Positions 1 through 8,142 of a stretch of DNA of 39,389 nucleotides are shown piece by piece. The notes under the pieces are model-generated. The model was not told the DNA's origin, did not search any database, and was given only the letters and a program-made list of their open reading frames with translations. The translations under genes were made by a program, and so were the position numbers. Origin of the DNA: Candidatus Thalassarchaeaceae archaeon. GTDB taxonomy: Archaea; Thermoplasmatota; Poseidoniia; Poseidoniales; Thalassarchaeaceae. Where the stretch lies: NCBI GenBank assembly GCA_029250605.1, contig JAQXEZ010000003.1:1-39389 (forward strand), given 5' to 3'. Each line of letters begins with the position of its first letter. The stretch's first letter is position 1.

Positions 1-176
1 CCCCTCGCTTTCTTGGCGCTCTCGAGACTCTTCTCGGCTGCCGCTCTTTCCTTGGCTGCCGTGTCTGCAGCCTGTTTCTGATCTTGCAGTCTCTTCTTCT
101 CGGCATCGGCCTTCTTCTTCGCCGCTTCTGCTGCCTGCTTATCTTTGGCCGCGTTGCTCCCCTTGTCGTCAGCCAT
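1..176 (-). CDS. Ala/Lys/Glu-rich coiled-coil protein, N-terminal part only
   Basis: An open frame starts at the ATG complementary to 174-176 and runs off the left edge of the window, giving 58 residues. It begins MADDKGSNAAKDKQAAEAAK and continues as almost pure Ala, Lys, Glu, Gln, Asp and Arg, with the spacing of a long charged helix or coiled coil and no hydrophobic segment. A TATA-like box lies 25 nt before the ATG, which supports this start and a leaderless transcript. The family cannot be named from a low-complexity N-terminus. It could be a coiled-coil structural or nucleic-acid-associated protein. Confidence 0.7.
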   Translation of the reverse strand, partial: MADDKGSNAAKDKQAAEAAKKKADAEKKRLQDQKQAADTAAKERAAAEKSLESAKKAR

Positions 177-196
177 GTAGGGTCTTGTTAGTCCGG

Positions 197-205
197 ATAT
201 ATTTA
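197..205 (-). promoter_or_regulatory. TATA-like box of the coiled-coil gene
   Basis: On the minus strand this reads TAAATATAT. Its centre is 25 nt upstream of the ATG at 176, the archaeal distance to a transcription start. The mRNA would therefore be leaderless or nearly so. The helicase gene ends at 257 on the same strand, so the coiled-coil gene has its own promoter. Confidence 0.6.
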
Positions 206-256
206 GGATGCGGAAGGGCCCTCCCGACGAATCAAAATTTTCCTTCCGCCACTTGC

Positions 257-1669
257 CTAGTTAACTATCGCCGGTTGGAGCCTTCTGCCTTGGAAATCCC
301 TCGATTTTAGCACGTCGATTACGTACGAGGCCTTCTTCACGTGCACCTCGACGGTGGACTCGCTATCGCCCATCGAGATTTCCCCGATAGCCACCTCTGG
401 GACCCTCGCTTGGTCGACAATCCAATCAGCTAGTGCCAGCTTGCTTGCGTCCCCGCTTCCGAGGGAGAGCCTGACAGTGACCATCCCGAAGCAGTCCGAG
501 ATCTCGTCCCAGTCTTCCTTCAGCCTAGCCATTTCCTTGGACCCGTCTGGCAGTTCTGGTGCGTCCACCATCGGTATCGTCATCCCCCATGTGTTCGCGA
601 TCTTGTCGAGTTGCGACATTTCCGACCCTCCCACGAAGCTCCAGGCCTGGCCACTCCTGCCCATCCTTCCGGTCCGACCGATCCGGTGGACGTATGACTC
701 CGTCTCATCGGGGAGGTCGTAGTTCACCACGTGAGTGATGCCATCAACGTCCAGTCCCCTTGCGGCTACGTCCGTGGCTACCAGGATGCTCTTCTTCCCA
801 TCTCGGAAACTATCCAGGATCCTCTCCCTCTTGTTCTGCGCCATGTCTCCATGGAGGGCCGCTGAGTCTACTCCCTGCCTGTCGAGCCTCTCATCCAGCA
901 TGTCGACCATCCTCTTCGTGTTGGTGAAGATGAGCATCTGATCCCCTTCGGACATGTTTGCAACGATTCTACCAAGGGCCCACATCTTGTTGAGCCGGCC
1001 GACCTTTATCGCGAATTGGTCGATCTCCGGGACCTCGACCTCGAGGTCCTCGCTCATTACGTGGACGGGGTCGTTGGTGAATTCCTCCGTGGCATCGAGA
1101 ACCTCTTGGGGGAAAGTGGCGCTGAATAGCAGCGTCTGACTCCTCCCGGTCATCTTCTCCACGATCCATAGGACGTCTGGGAAGAACCCCATGTCTAGCA
1201 TCCTGTCAGCCTCATCGAGGCAGAATATTCTGATAGCCGGGAGGTCGATGTGCCCCCTCTTGCTCATGTCGATGACCCTTCCGGGAGTTCCAACTATGAC
1301 GTCAACTCCCTTGTCGAGTAGTTTTGCCTGCTTCTCGATGTCAGTTCCACCGTAGACCGTCTCAATCTTGAGTCCCTTCTTGCCCTGGAGGTTGTTCATC
1401 TCCTCTGCGACTTGGACAGCTAGCTCCCTTGTAGGGCAGAGGACGAGAGACTGCAAGGAACCATTCGGTCCGCACGACTCAATTATCGGAATCCCGAATG
1501 CAGCGGTCTTTCCGGAACCGGTCCTGGCCTGCCCCACTACGTCCTTGCCTTTGCGGGCTACTGGTATCGACTCAGATTGGATCTGAGTAGGCTCTTCCCA
1601 GCCCATGCCCTTGATGGCCTCGGAGATATCGCTATCAAGATCCCAGTCGCTGAAGGTCGGAGTGGACAT
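257..1669 (-). CDS. DEAD-box ATP-dependent RNA helicase with DbpA-like RNA-binding domain
   Basis: A 470-residue RNA helicase of the DeaD/CsdA/DbpA type that remodels RNA duplexes with ATP. The motifs are intact and in order: Q motif (PTQIQ, about 27-31), motif I ARTGSGKT (48-55), PTRELA (79-84), GTPGR (127-131), DEAD (152-155), SAT (183-185), ARGLD (303-307) and HRIGRTGR (328-335). Residues from about 394 to the C-terminus look like the small RRM-like DbpA RNA-binding domain, including the GRR(L)xP ending. In bacteria that domain directs helicases to ribosomal or structured RNA. It is the last gene of an operon behind the HEAT-repeat and 95-aa genes, starting 9 nt after the preceding stop. 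Ribosome assembly or RNA decay is the likely role. Helicase identity is certain; the substrate is inferred. Confidence 0.96.
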   Translation of the reverse strand: MSTPTFSDWDLDSDISEAIKGMGWEEPTQIQSESIPVARKGKDVVGQARTGSGKTAAFGIPIIESCGPNGSLQSLVLCPTRELAVQVAEEMNNLQGKKGLKIETVYGGTDIEKQAKLLDKGVDVIVGTPGRVIDMSKRGHIDLPAIRIFCLDEADRMLDMGFFPDVLWIVEKMTGRSQTLLFSATFPQEVLDATEEFTNDPVHVMSEDLEVEVPEIDQFAIKVGRLNKMWALGRIVANMSEGDQMLIFTNTKRMVDMLDERLDRQGVDSAALHGDMAQNKRERILDSFRDGKKSILVATDVAARGLDVDGITHVVNYDLPDETESYVHRIGRTGRMGRSGQAWSFVGGSEMSQLDKIANTWGMTIPMVDAPELPDGSKEMARLKEDWDEISDCFGMVTVRLSLGSGDASKLALADWIVDQARVPEVAIGEISMGDSESTVEVHVKKASYVIDVLKSRDFQGRRLQPAIVN

Positions 1670-1678
1670 CTTTTGGCC

Positions 1679-1966
1679 TCAGGACCAGGTTTCAGATTCT
1701 CTGATGTCCTTCTGGAGCTCTCCCATCCAGTACTTCTTGCAATTGTCCTTGGTCAGGAACTGGTCTTTGCTAGAGAAGCCGTGGTTGTAGTGGCCCTTGT
1801 CTGCGTTGGCCCACTGATCCTTGCGGCGCTTGTGGAACTTCTGGAGGACATGATTTCTCATGTACTGCCTGAACTTCAGGGCCTTGGTTCGGTTCACTCC
1901 CTTGGGCGTGACGCCGTCCCACAGTTTCTCGAATCGAGCCAACTTCTCGTCGAATTCGTCACTCAT
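1679..1966 (-). CDS. Small basic protein of unknown function (95 aa)
   Basis: I do not recognise this family. The protein is hydrophilic with a basic middle (HKRRKDQW around residues 45-52), many aromatic residues (KYWMGEL near residue 80), one Cys, and no membrane segment or signal peptide. It looks like an all-alpha soluble protein that could bind nucleic acid. Its ATG overlaps the stop of the HEAT-repeat gene (ATGA-type overlap at 1963-1966), and its own stop lies 9 nt before the helicase ATG. It is therefore translationally coupled inside a three-gene operon, which makes a role with the RNA helicase plausible. That role is inference from position only. Confidence 0.8.
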   Translation of the reverse strand: MSDEFDEKLARFEKLWDGVTPKGVNRTKALKFRQYMRNHVLQKFHKRRKDQWANADKGHYNHGFSSKDQFLTKDNCKKYWMGELQKDIRESETWS

Positions 1967-3270
1967 CTGCTTTCCTCGGTGGCCGGCCGACCTGACTGGC
2001 GTTTATCATCCTCACCCAAGGGGGGGAGATTGGGGGGAGGGGTGTCCTCATCCTCCTTCGGCACATACTCGGCCGGTGCAAGTTTGCGGTTCTTCTCCTC
2101 CTCCGAACCCTCGAAATCAGGGTCCAAAGCAAGGGACTGGAGCCTCTTCTTGAGACTTGGGTCCTTCTCCTTCTTCAGCAGTTCTCCCGCAGCTTCTCGG
2201 AGCTCTTGGCCTGACAGGATGATGGCCATCTGGCTCACGCAGGCCTTCCTCATCTCCAAGTCATCGTCGGAAGCCCCCTTCAGGATCATCTGGACTACCC
2301 TGGGGCTCTGGATGTCGAGCTTCCTAAGTGCCTTGATGACGGAGTTTCTGATGCCCCTGTCGTTCTCTCCGAGGCTCGACTCGACCAGGATAACGGCCAC
2401 TCTGGGTTCTACGTCGGCGAGAACTGTCAAGGTCTTGGCCGCATTCCTCCTGACTCTGACTTCTTCGTCCTGGAGAGACCATGTGATGAGGTCCCACGCC
2501 TCGGCTCCTCCCTTGGATGCTACCGTCCTGAGGATTAATGAGCCCCTTATTCTGAGATCAACGTCATTCTCTCTGATAATCTCGTCGAGGTGTAGACAAC
2601 CCACCTCGGGCCACTCTCTCGCAGTTAGCTTGAGGGCCGCGAATGCATTGTCGCGATGCTCCTTCCTTTCGTCCCGCAACTCCCTTCGAATAATCTCCTC
2701 GCATCCGGAGGGAAAAAGCGGAGATATCTTCTTCAGGCTGTTCATAGCCTCCTCTCTTACTGGTTCCTCATCGTCAAGCAACCTGTCAGAAAGGCAGTGG
2801 AGTAGTATCCCCTGTCTCCTAAGTGCGAATGAGGGGAGGACCTTCAGGGCAGCAATTCTGACGTCTGGGAAGTTATCCTCCAGGGCGTCAACTAGGACCT
2901 CGTAAGCCCCCTCAACATCCCTCTCTCCCACTTTGCTAAGGGCCTTAATCGCATCAATTCTTCCGAGCTTCCACCTTACTCCATCCGTTAGAATCTCTAC
3001 CTTGTCCGACTCTCCCGTTGCAAGAGGGAGTATTTCGGAAATCTCCAGTCGCTGCCAAGGTCCGCTGTCAGGGGACAGGGCAGCAAAACCGGATGTTTTC
3101 CTGCCTCTCTTTTTCCCAGCTCCGATTCTTTTTCCCGTCCTCGGGTCGCGTGCAATGTACTCCCTAGGCATAGAAAACCGCACGCGGATAGAGGCATCAC
3201 ACTTCAACCAAGCGCGATATTGTTCGGGGCAACCATGAAGCAGGCCTGCCCCTAGCAGGGCCTGAAACAT
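1963..3270 (-). CDS. HEAT-repeat protein
   Basis: From the ATG at 3270 this encodes 435 residues. After an N-terminal part containing a basic stretch (GKRIGAGKKRGRKTSGF), the protein is a run of helical HEAT-like repeats, with recurrent patterns such as VREEAMNSLKKI, VRIAALKVLPSF, VRRNAAKTLTVLADV and IRNSVIKALRKL. It ends in an acidic, Pro-rich, probably disordered tail. HEAT solenoids are protein-protein scaffolds, and there is no catalytic motif. It leads the operon with the 95-aa protein and the DEAD-box helicase. The start is uncertain. The frame stays open further upstream, but that part lies under the DUF2240 gene on the other strand and looks non-coding. ATG at 3270 or 3171 are the two sensible choices; I prefer 3270 because the residues between look protein-like. 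Confidence 0.85.
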   Translation of the reverse strand: MFQALLGAGLLHGCPEQYRAWLKCDASIRVRFSMPREYIARDPRTGKRIGAGKKRGRKTSGFAALSPDSGPWQRLEISEILPLATGESDKVEILTDGVRWKLGRIDAIKALSKVGERDVEGAYEVLVDALEDNFPDVRIAALKVLPSFALRRQGILLHCLSDRLLDDEEPVREEAMNSLKKISPLFPSGCEEIIRRELRDERKEHRDNAFAALKLTAREWPEVGCLHLDEIIRENDVDLRIRGSLILRTVASKGGAEAWDLITWSLQDEEVRVRRNAAKTLTVLADVEPRVAVILVESSLGENDRGIRNSVIKALRKLDIQSPRVVQMILKGASDDDLEMRKACVSQMAIILSGQELREAAGELLKKEKDPSLKKRLQSLALDPDFEGSEEEKNRKLAPAEYVPKEDEDTPPPNLPPLGEDDKRQSGRPATEESR

Positions 3271-3814
3271 GTCTTCAGAGGTAGAAATCGAGATTTCCAA
3301 GTTATTGCACTCTTCTTTCAACGGAGGGGCCGGGGAGCCGATTGGCTCGAGGGACCTCGCTCGAATGTGGTCATTGGAGATGCAATGGTTCTCCCCCGAA
3401 GTCGCGCAATCTCTGGTAGAGAGGCTGCATGCTTCTGGGTGGCTGGTTGGTGAGGCTGACTCTCTATCTCCATGCGTCTCGTCATTCGAACACTTCCCGG
3501 AGCTGGGTTGGAGGCCATTCTTGTCCAGAGTGGGCGAGATTCCAAAACCGCCCATACGATCTTCCGAGAAGATAGTGAGCCCACCGGAAAACCCCGCCCC
3601 TGCCACACTCGATGCCCAACCGCATTCGGAAGAGGGTTCGAGGAGTAAGTTGGCATCTAGGATAGCCGCGATGTCGGGATTGGAGAAGAGGGAGGTTATC
3701 CGCAGGGCACAGAGGAAGAGGAGGGCATTGGGCCCTGTTTCACTAGATGTCGCAATGCTTCTTCTGGCGAGGGAGCAGAACCTCGAGATGGGCCAACTCG
3801 TAGAGATTCCCTAG
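3269..3814 (+). CDS. DUF2240 family protein
   Basis: 181 residues. The N-terminal segment (ARMWSLEMQWFSPEVAQSLV, about 31-50) and the C-terminal segment (MSGLEKREVIRRAQRKRRAL followed by SLDVAMLLLAREQNLEM) match the two conserved blocks I know from the archaeal DUF2240 family (DWFSPxxAxxLV, and the helix ending with xAxLLAxxxGxDM). A Pro/Ser-rich linker joins them. DUF2240 proteins are small soluble archaeal proteins of unknown function, apparently winged-helix-like. Both ends overlap opposite-strand genes: the ATG shares the palindrome CATG (3268-3271) with the HEAT gene, and the TAG shares CTAG (3811-3814) with the MMPL gene stop. Family assignment is from memory of the pattern. Confidence 0.82.
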   Translation: MSSEVEIEISKLLHSSFNGGAGEPIGSRDLARMWSLEMQWFSPEVAQSLVERLHASGWLVGEADSLSPCVSSFEHFPELGWRPFLSRVGEIPKPPIRSSEKIVSPPENPAPATLDAQPHSEEGSRSKLASRIAAMSGLEKREVIRRAQRKRRALGPVSLDVAMLLLAREQNLEMGQLVEIP

Positions 3815-6372
3815 TTAGATCCGTCCCCATTGGTCCTGACCTCAGCTGCTAGCAGCCCTGGGAGGACCAGGAGGGCAAGTATGAGGGAGAAAGCCACAGA
3901 AATTGAGCTAACCACGCCAAAGTCCCTTATCACGGGAATTGGGGACAATAGGAGGACCATGAAGCCGCAGATAGTAGTCCCTGCAGACATGAGGAGTGCG
4001 GACCCTGTATTCGCGTACATGTCCTTCATCGCAGGCCAGATCGCCATCCCCGATGCCCTATTCGACTCGAACCGCCTCCACACGTGGATGGAGTAGTCAA
4101 TACCGAGCCCAATGGTCAGTGCTGTGATCATTATCGTAAGGACGTTCCAGTTTATCCCCAGTACTGCCATCGAACCCACCACCCACGAACCGGCAAGCCC
4201 CACTGGGAGGATGACTAACAGGGATTGACCTATCCTCCTGGTGAGGGCTGCCAACACCAGTAGGGACACGGTTAGGCTGATTGCTGTCGAACTGACGATG
4301 GATGAGATCAGTCCGGAAAGGAGGTTGGACAGGGTCATCAGGTCTCCTACGGCATATGCCCTGCCTCCTGTGTCGGACGAGACTATGAGGGACTCCTCCT
4401 CCATGTCGTTTGAAATCTGCTCGACCATTGCACTGCTCTGGGCCTCTACGTCGACCCTGATTCTGAGGAACCTTATCGCGGACCCGTCTTCGGTCAAACC
4501 AACGTGCTCCCCCGTCCTCTCTGACCAGGTTGTGCCTCTGAGTTGGTCGCCCACCGTGTCATTCGATAGGAGAGACGCGAGGGCGGACGCGAGGTCCCCC
4601 TCGACGAAACTATCCCTTGGGGCTAGGTCCTCTCCGAACACCTCCAGGTTGTGCTCGGACCCGAATCCAGGATCCTGCTCTATGGCATCGGCCACAATCC
4701 TGTAAATGCTATCGTAAGAGGCCCATTCGTTGCTTGTTCCCGGGGCCTCGGTTACAACCGTCCCTTCCATCCTGGCGAGAGCGTCCTCCAAGTCACCCAG
4801 TGCCTCGATTAGGGATTCCTCGCTGTCGAATGCCTCCTCCCCCTCCCCGGGCTCAACAAGAATGTAGACAGACTTCAGGGCGTTAACTTCGTAGGACTGG
4901 TAGAGATCTTCTCTGATCTCCATAATCTCCATCTCGTCCTCAGATAGGAAGTCCGTCAACTCGAAACTAGTGTCTAGGCCCTGCATTGCGATCACAACAG
5001 ACCCTGCGGTGATTATCGCCACGGACAGGAGGACCAGGGGAGCGTTCCCTCTCTGGAAATCGGCAGCCCTCTCAGCCAAATTCCCCAGTTCAAGCCCCCT
5101 GCTACGAGTGACCCCCATCGTCCTCTCGACGAAAACGTGCATCGCACCCACAGTTACCGTGCTTGCCAGGAAAGCACAGACGACCCCCAGTGCCAGTGTG
5201 GCCCCGAATGTCCGGAGGGGGGGGAGGGGGGATAGCGAATTGGCCAGGAAGGCGAAGACAGTGGTAATCACCGCCAGCGATAGGGCGACCCTTAGCTCCA
5301 TCAAAGCCCTCGCCCAAGCCTCAGCCGAGCTGCTAGAGTCTTCCTTCGCCCGTTCGTACGCTCTCTGAAGATGGATTGAGTAATCTATCCCAAGTCCAAG
5401 TACGACCGGAGCTACCGCAATCTCCAGTATGGAGAATCGCATCCCCATCAGAGAAATCGCCCCATAGGTCCAGACAAGGGATGCCAGTAGTGCGACCAGG
5501 GGTGCGACAACCATCGTCGCCGAACGGAATGTGAGTGCGAGCAGCAAGACCACGACAATCACGGCGAGGAGAATTAGCCAAACTAGGTTGTCGAGGGTCG
5601 ATTCGTTGATGTCGTTGCTGATCAGATCGTCAGAGATCACCCCATACTCAAGGATGGAATCCCCGACCAGCATCGCCCTGATCTGATTTGCATGCCTCTG
5701 CCGGTCTTCACTCTCTATCCCCCCGCTAATTTCGATGAGCCATAATGTGCTGTTAGCAGTCGGGGTGGGATTCCCCTCGCCGCTCTCCAGCCAATCGCAA
5801 ACTGGGGAGTAATCCAGATCCTTGTGGAGCAAGGCAGATGTGGCGAAGGCAGCAGTCGCAATCGACCGCTCGTCACCACCAATCGCATCGCCGCACTCCT
5901 CATCACCTAGGACTGCTTCTAGCATCTCCCTCCAGTCATTGAATTCAGAGAGGTTCCCCGTGTGATTACGCTGTTCCAAGAACCTCTCAAGTACTTCGGC
6001 GGCATTGATCTGTGAGTCTATGAAAAAGCCATTCGCATCGGAATATGATTGGACCATCTCATGATCATCGGCCAATTGTTGTAGTGCCTTCATTTCTAGA
6101 ACGTTGCCGACTTGGTCCTCGCTTGCTGCAGGTCTTACATTGATGTAAATCAGATGCGGCGACGCCCCAACAGCCCCCTCTATCCTTTCCTGCGCCTCAT
6201 CGGCATCCGTCTCAGGGGCAAATGAAGAGAGATCAGTCGTGAAAGCAAGGCTCCCTACTAGGAAATATGCTAGAAAACCAGTCAACAGCAGACTTGCCAG
6301 TAGGATCGGCAAAGACATCCTCTCGAATGATTCAGCCACGCGTTTTGTCATGGCTTCCATGCCTGACATCAT
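3811..6372 (-). CDS. MMPL/RND-superfamily transporter
   Basis: About 853 residues from the ATG at 6372; a TTG at 6381 is in frame but less likely. The fold is the duplicated MMPL (SSD-like) exporter: one TM helix near residue 25, a large extracellular domain, five TM helices, then the same arrangement again. Each half carries the signature helix with GLGIDYSIH (near residues 325 and 755), followed by a basic/acidic cytoplasmic stretch. This acidic pair-bearing helix is typical of proton-driven RND exporters. Archaeal MMPL proteins are thought to move lipids or hydrophobic compounds out of the membrane. A TATA-like box lies 25 nt before the ATG. The gene ends inside the last codon of the DUF2240 gene on the other strand. 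The substrate is unknown. Confidence 0.93.
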   Translation of the reverse strand: MMSGMEAMTKRVAESFERMSLPILLASLLLTGFLAYFLVGSLAFTTDLSSFAPETDADEAQERIEGAVGASPHLIYINVRPAASEDQVGNVLEMKALQQLADDHEMVQSYSDANGFFIDSQINAAEVLERFLEQRNHTGNLSEFNDWREMLEAVLGDEECGDAIGGDERSIATAAFATSALLHKDLDYSPVCDWLESGEGNPTPTANSTLWLIEISGGIESEDRQRHANQIRAMLVGDSILEYGVISDDLISNDINESTLDNLVWLILLAVIVVVLLLALTFRSATMVVAPLVALLASLVWTYGAISLMGMRFSILEIAVAPVVLGLGIDYSIHLQRAYERAKEDSSSSAEAWARALMELRVALSLAVITTVFAFLANSLSPLPPLRTFGATLALGVVCAFLASTVTVGAMHVFVERTMGVTRSRGLELGNLAERAADFQRGNAPLVLLSVAIITAGSVVIAMQGLDTSFELTDFLSEDEMEIMEIREDLYQSYEVNALKSVYILVEPGEGEEAFDSEESLIEALGDLEDALARMEGTVVTEAPGTSNEWASYDSIYRIVADAIEQDPGFGSEHNLEVFGEDLAPRDSFVEGDLASALASLLSNDTVGDQLRGTTWSERTGEHVGLTEDGSAIRFLRIRVDVEAQSSAMVEQISNDMEEESLIVSSDTGGRAYAVGDLMTLSNLLSGLISSIVSSTAISLTVSLLVLAALTRRIGQSLLVILPVGLAGSWVVGSMAVLGINWNVLTIMITALTIGLGIDYSIHVWRRFESNRASGMAIWPAMKDMYANTGSALLMSAGTTICGFMVLLLSPIPVIRDFGVVSSISVAFSLILALLVLPGLLAAEVRTNGDGSN

Positions 6373-6390
6373 CGTCCCCAAAACCTCCCG

Positions 6391-6402
6391 GTGTAAAACT
6401 TA
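6391..6402 (-). promoter_or_regulatory. TATA-like box of the MMPL gene
   Basis: The minus strand reads TAAGTTTTACAC, centred 25 nt before the ATG at 6372. This spacing favours that ATG over the upstream TTG at 6381 and suggests a leaderless mRNA. The divergent rpoL gene has only a weak candidate box (TCAAAAGG, 6449-6456) 28 nt before its ATG. Confidence 0.5.
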
Positions 6403-6480
6403 GGGGAAGTTTGTGGGGGGTTTCGCTCGGCTTTGGCATGCAAGGCCTCAAAAGGGCCACTCCAGTCGAGCGTCCGTCCT

Positions 6481-6738
6481 ATGCCAGTCAAAGTATTGAA
6501 GAACGAGGGTCGAGAACTGCGAATCAGAGTCATTGACGGGGATCATACGGCACTCCAGTTGTTCCGCTCTCGTCTGAATGGTAGGGACGATGTCGAGTAT
6601 GCAAACTATTTCCAGAACCACCCGGACCTCGATGACCCGGAACTGTACGTTCGCACCGTTAAAGGAAAGAAGGCAAATAAGATTCTCAAAGATATATGCT
6701 CCGAGATCACAAAGGAATTCTCCAGCATCAAGCTTTGA
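6481..6738 (+). CDS. rpoL: DNA-directed RNA polymerase subunit Rpo11 (RpoL)
   Basis: 85 residues from the ATG at 6481. The sequence follows the archaeal Rpo11/eukaryotic Rpb11 pattern: MPVKVLKNEGRELRIRVIDG, then the signature DHTALQLFRSRL (the DHTxxxLLR motif), an NHPDLDDPELYVRT stretch, and a C-terminal amphipathic helix. Together with Rpo3 it forms the alpha-like assembly platform of archaeal RNA polymerase. The frame is open back to 6433, but those 16 residues do not resemble the family. It is followed by truD in the same reading frame after a single TGA, so the two are very likely co-transcribed. Confidence 0.95.
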   Translation: MPVKVLKNEGRELRIRVIDGDHTALQLFRSRLNGRDDVEYANYFQNHPDLDDPELYVRTVKGKKANKILKDICSEITKEFSSIKL

Positions 6739-6777
6739 GGGGGTGATTCCCTGAGAGGGAGCGAAATCGAGGACTAC

Positions 6778-8142
6778 TTGGGACTCTCTACGTGGATGGT
6801 GCCTGCAGAGGGGATCGGGGGGCTTCTGAAGGCCAGGGTAGAGGACTTCCGAGTCGAGGAGTCATCCAAGGTCCCTGCTCTCGATGACAAGGGACGATTC
6901 ACTGTAGCCAGGGTGACAATGACAAATTGGGAGACAAATCGGTACCTCAGGAGGCTTGCTAGGGCCTGTGGGATAAACAAGAACAGGATCTTCAGCTCTG
7001 GATTGAAGGATAAACGAGCCATAACTACGCAGATTCTAGTGATCGACGCTCCAAGAAGAAAGGTCGAATCAGTTGAAATCCCAGACAGCACAATAGAGGT
7101 AATTGGCAGGACTCACCAGAAGGTTGCCATGGGCGATCATGATGGAAACAGATTCACCATCACTGTTAGGGGGTGTTGTGATAAATCAGGTAATCCAATA
7201 GATGCCAAAGAGGCGATGAGCAGGGTCCACGACATTAGAGGTGGACTTGCCAAGTCTATGGGTTCCGACGCATTCCCCAATTGGATTGGACCCCAGAGAT
7301 TCGGTTCTACGAGGCCAGTTACGCCACAGGTCGGTGCCGCCGTAATAGAGGGTGACTTTGAGCGAGCAGTCGATCTTTACGTTGGAATGGCCGGGTCTAG
7401 AGAAGGGGAAGAGGCAGATGCGTTCAGAGAATCATGGAGGGAGGATGGCGACCCGCAGAAGTCCCTGGAGCTGGCACCCGAGAGGCTGGGCTATGAGTCT
7501 GCAATGTTGAAGCATCTGGTCAAGAAGCCGGGTGATCACATTGGGGCATTCAAGACCCTGCCGAACTCACTCCAACTCTTGATGGTCCATTCTATCCAGT
7601 CATTAGCATTCAACCACTCTCTCTCGGAGAGAATCGGATCCGGAATTTCCCTGATCGAGCCAGAGGAGGGCGATCTTGTAGCTCCACTCTTGTCCAACGG
7701 AAGGATCGATGTTGGTAAGATGGCCCATGTAAGCCCAACAAATCTCGACCGTTGCCGTCGGAACTGCAAACTTGGAAGGTTAGTTGTGACAGGTACTCTT
7801 CCAGGGCGCGACTCCCCTCTTGCGGAAGCGGAACCGGGCAAGAATGAGATCGAGGGAATCCGCCAGGCAGGTTTGGATGGGGTGGATTGGGTCGTGAAGA
7901 AGATTCCGAGACTCACCACTTCTGGGACCAGGAGGGCACTATCCGTCCCATTCAAGGACATCAGCGTCGAGCAAGCCCCAGAGGCTGACGTACTTTCCCA
8001 GAGGTGGGAAACCGGCCCCGGGGAAGGGGATCAATGGCATCCTGAGGGAGCATCTCTACGTCTGAGGTTCACTCTACCAGCCGGGGCCTATGCCACAGTC
8101 ATGATGCGGGAGATTATGCGTTCCCCTCTAGACCATTACTGA
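6778..8142 (+). CDS. truD: tRNA pseudouridine(13) synthase TruD
   Basis: TruD converts uridine 13 of tRNA (and some other sites) to pseudouridine. The N-terminal GIGGLLKARVEDFRVEE block and the catalytic motif SGLKDKRAITTQ are present, with the catalytic Asp at residue 78 counted from the TTG at 6778. The usual TruD-specific insertion domain follows (residues about 160-340), and length is normal for an archaeal member. The start is unusual. No ATG is in frame before 6796, which would cut into the conserved N-terminus. TTG at 6778 has a GAGG five bases upstream. CTG at 6751 would add nine residues (LRGSEIEDY) and also follows an SD-like GGTGA. The gene abuts the EF-1 beta stop with no intervening base. 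Confidence 0.94.
   Translation: MGLSTWMVPAEGIGGLLKARVEDFRVEESSKVPALDDKGRFTVARVTMTNWETNRYLRRLARACGINKNRIFSSGLKDKRAITTQILVIDAPRRKVESVEIPDSTIEVIGRTHQKVAMGDHDGNRFTITVRGCCDKSGNPIDAKEAMSRVHDIRGGLAKSMGSDAFPNWIGPQRFGSTRPVTPQVGAAVIEGDFERAVDLYVGMAGSREGEEADAFRESWREDGDPQKSLELAPERLGYESAMLKHLVKKPGDHIGAFKTLPNSLQLLMVHSIQSLAFNHSLSERIGSGISLIEPEEGDLVAPLLSNGRIDVGKMAHVSPTNLDRCRRNCKLGRLVVTGTLPGRDSPLAEAEPGKNEIEGIRQAGLDGVDWVVKKIPRLTTSGTRRALSVPFKDISVEQAPEADVLSQRWETGPGEGDQWHPEGASLRLRFTLPAGAYATVMMREIMRSPLDHY

Noticed and set aside
1577-2905. Long open frame (442 codons) on the plus strand
   Set aside because: It lies antisense to the HEAT-repeat and 95-aa genes and is Ser/Leu-rich with no domain. The minus-strand products have clear repeats and operon overlaps.
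3271-3606. N-terminal extension of the HEAT-repeat gene through the DUF2240 region
   Set aside because: The translated extension is low in structure and Ser/Cys-rich, while the plus strand encodes a recognisable DUF2240 protein there.
6433-6480. Upstream ATG extending RpoL by 16 residues
   Set aside because: The extension does not resemble the Rpo11 N-terminus, which begins at MPVKVLKNEG in this sequence.
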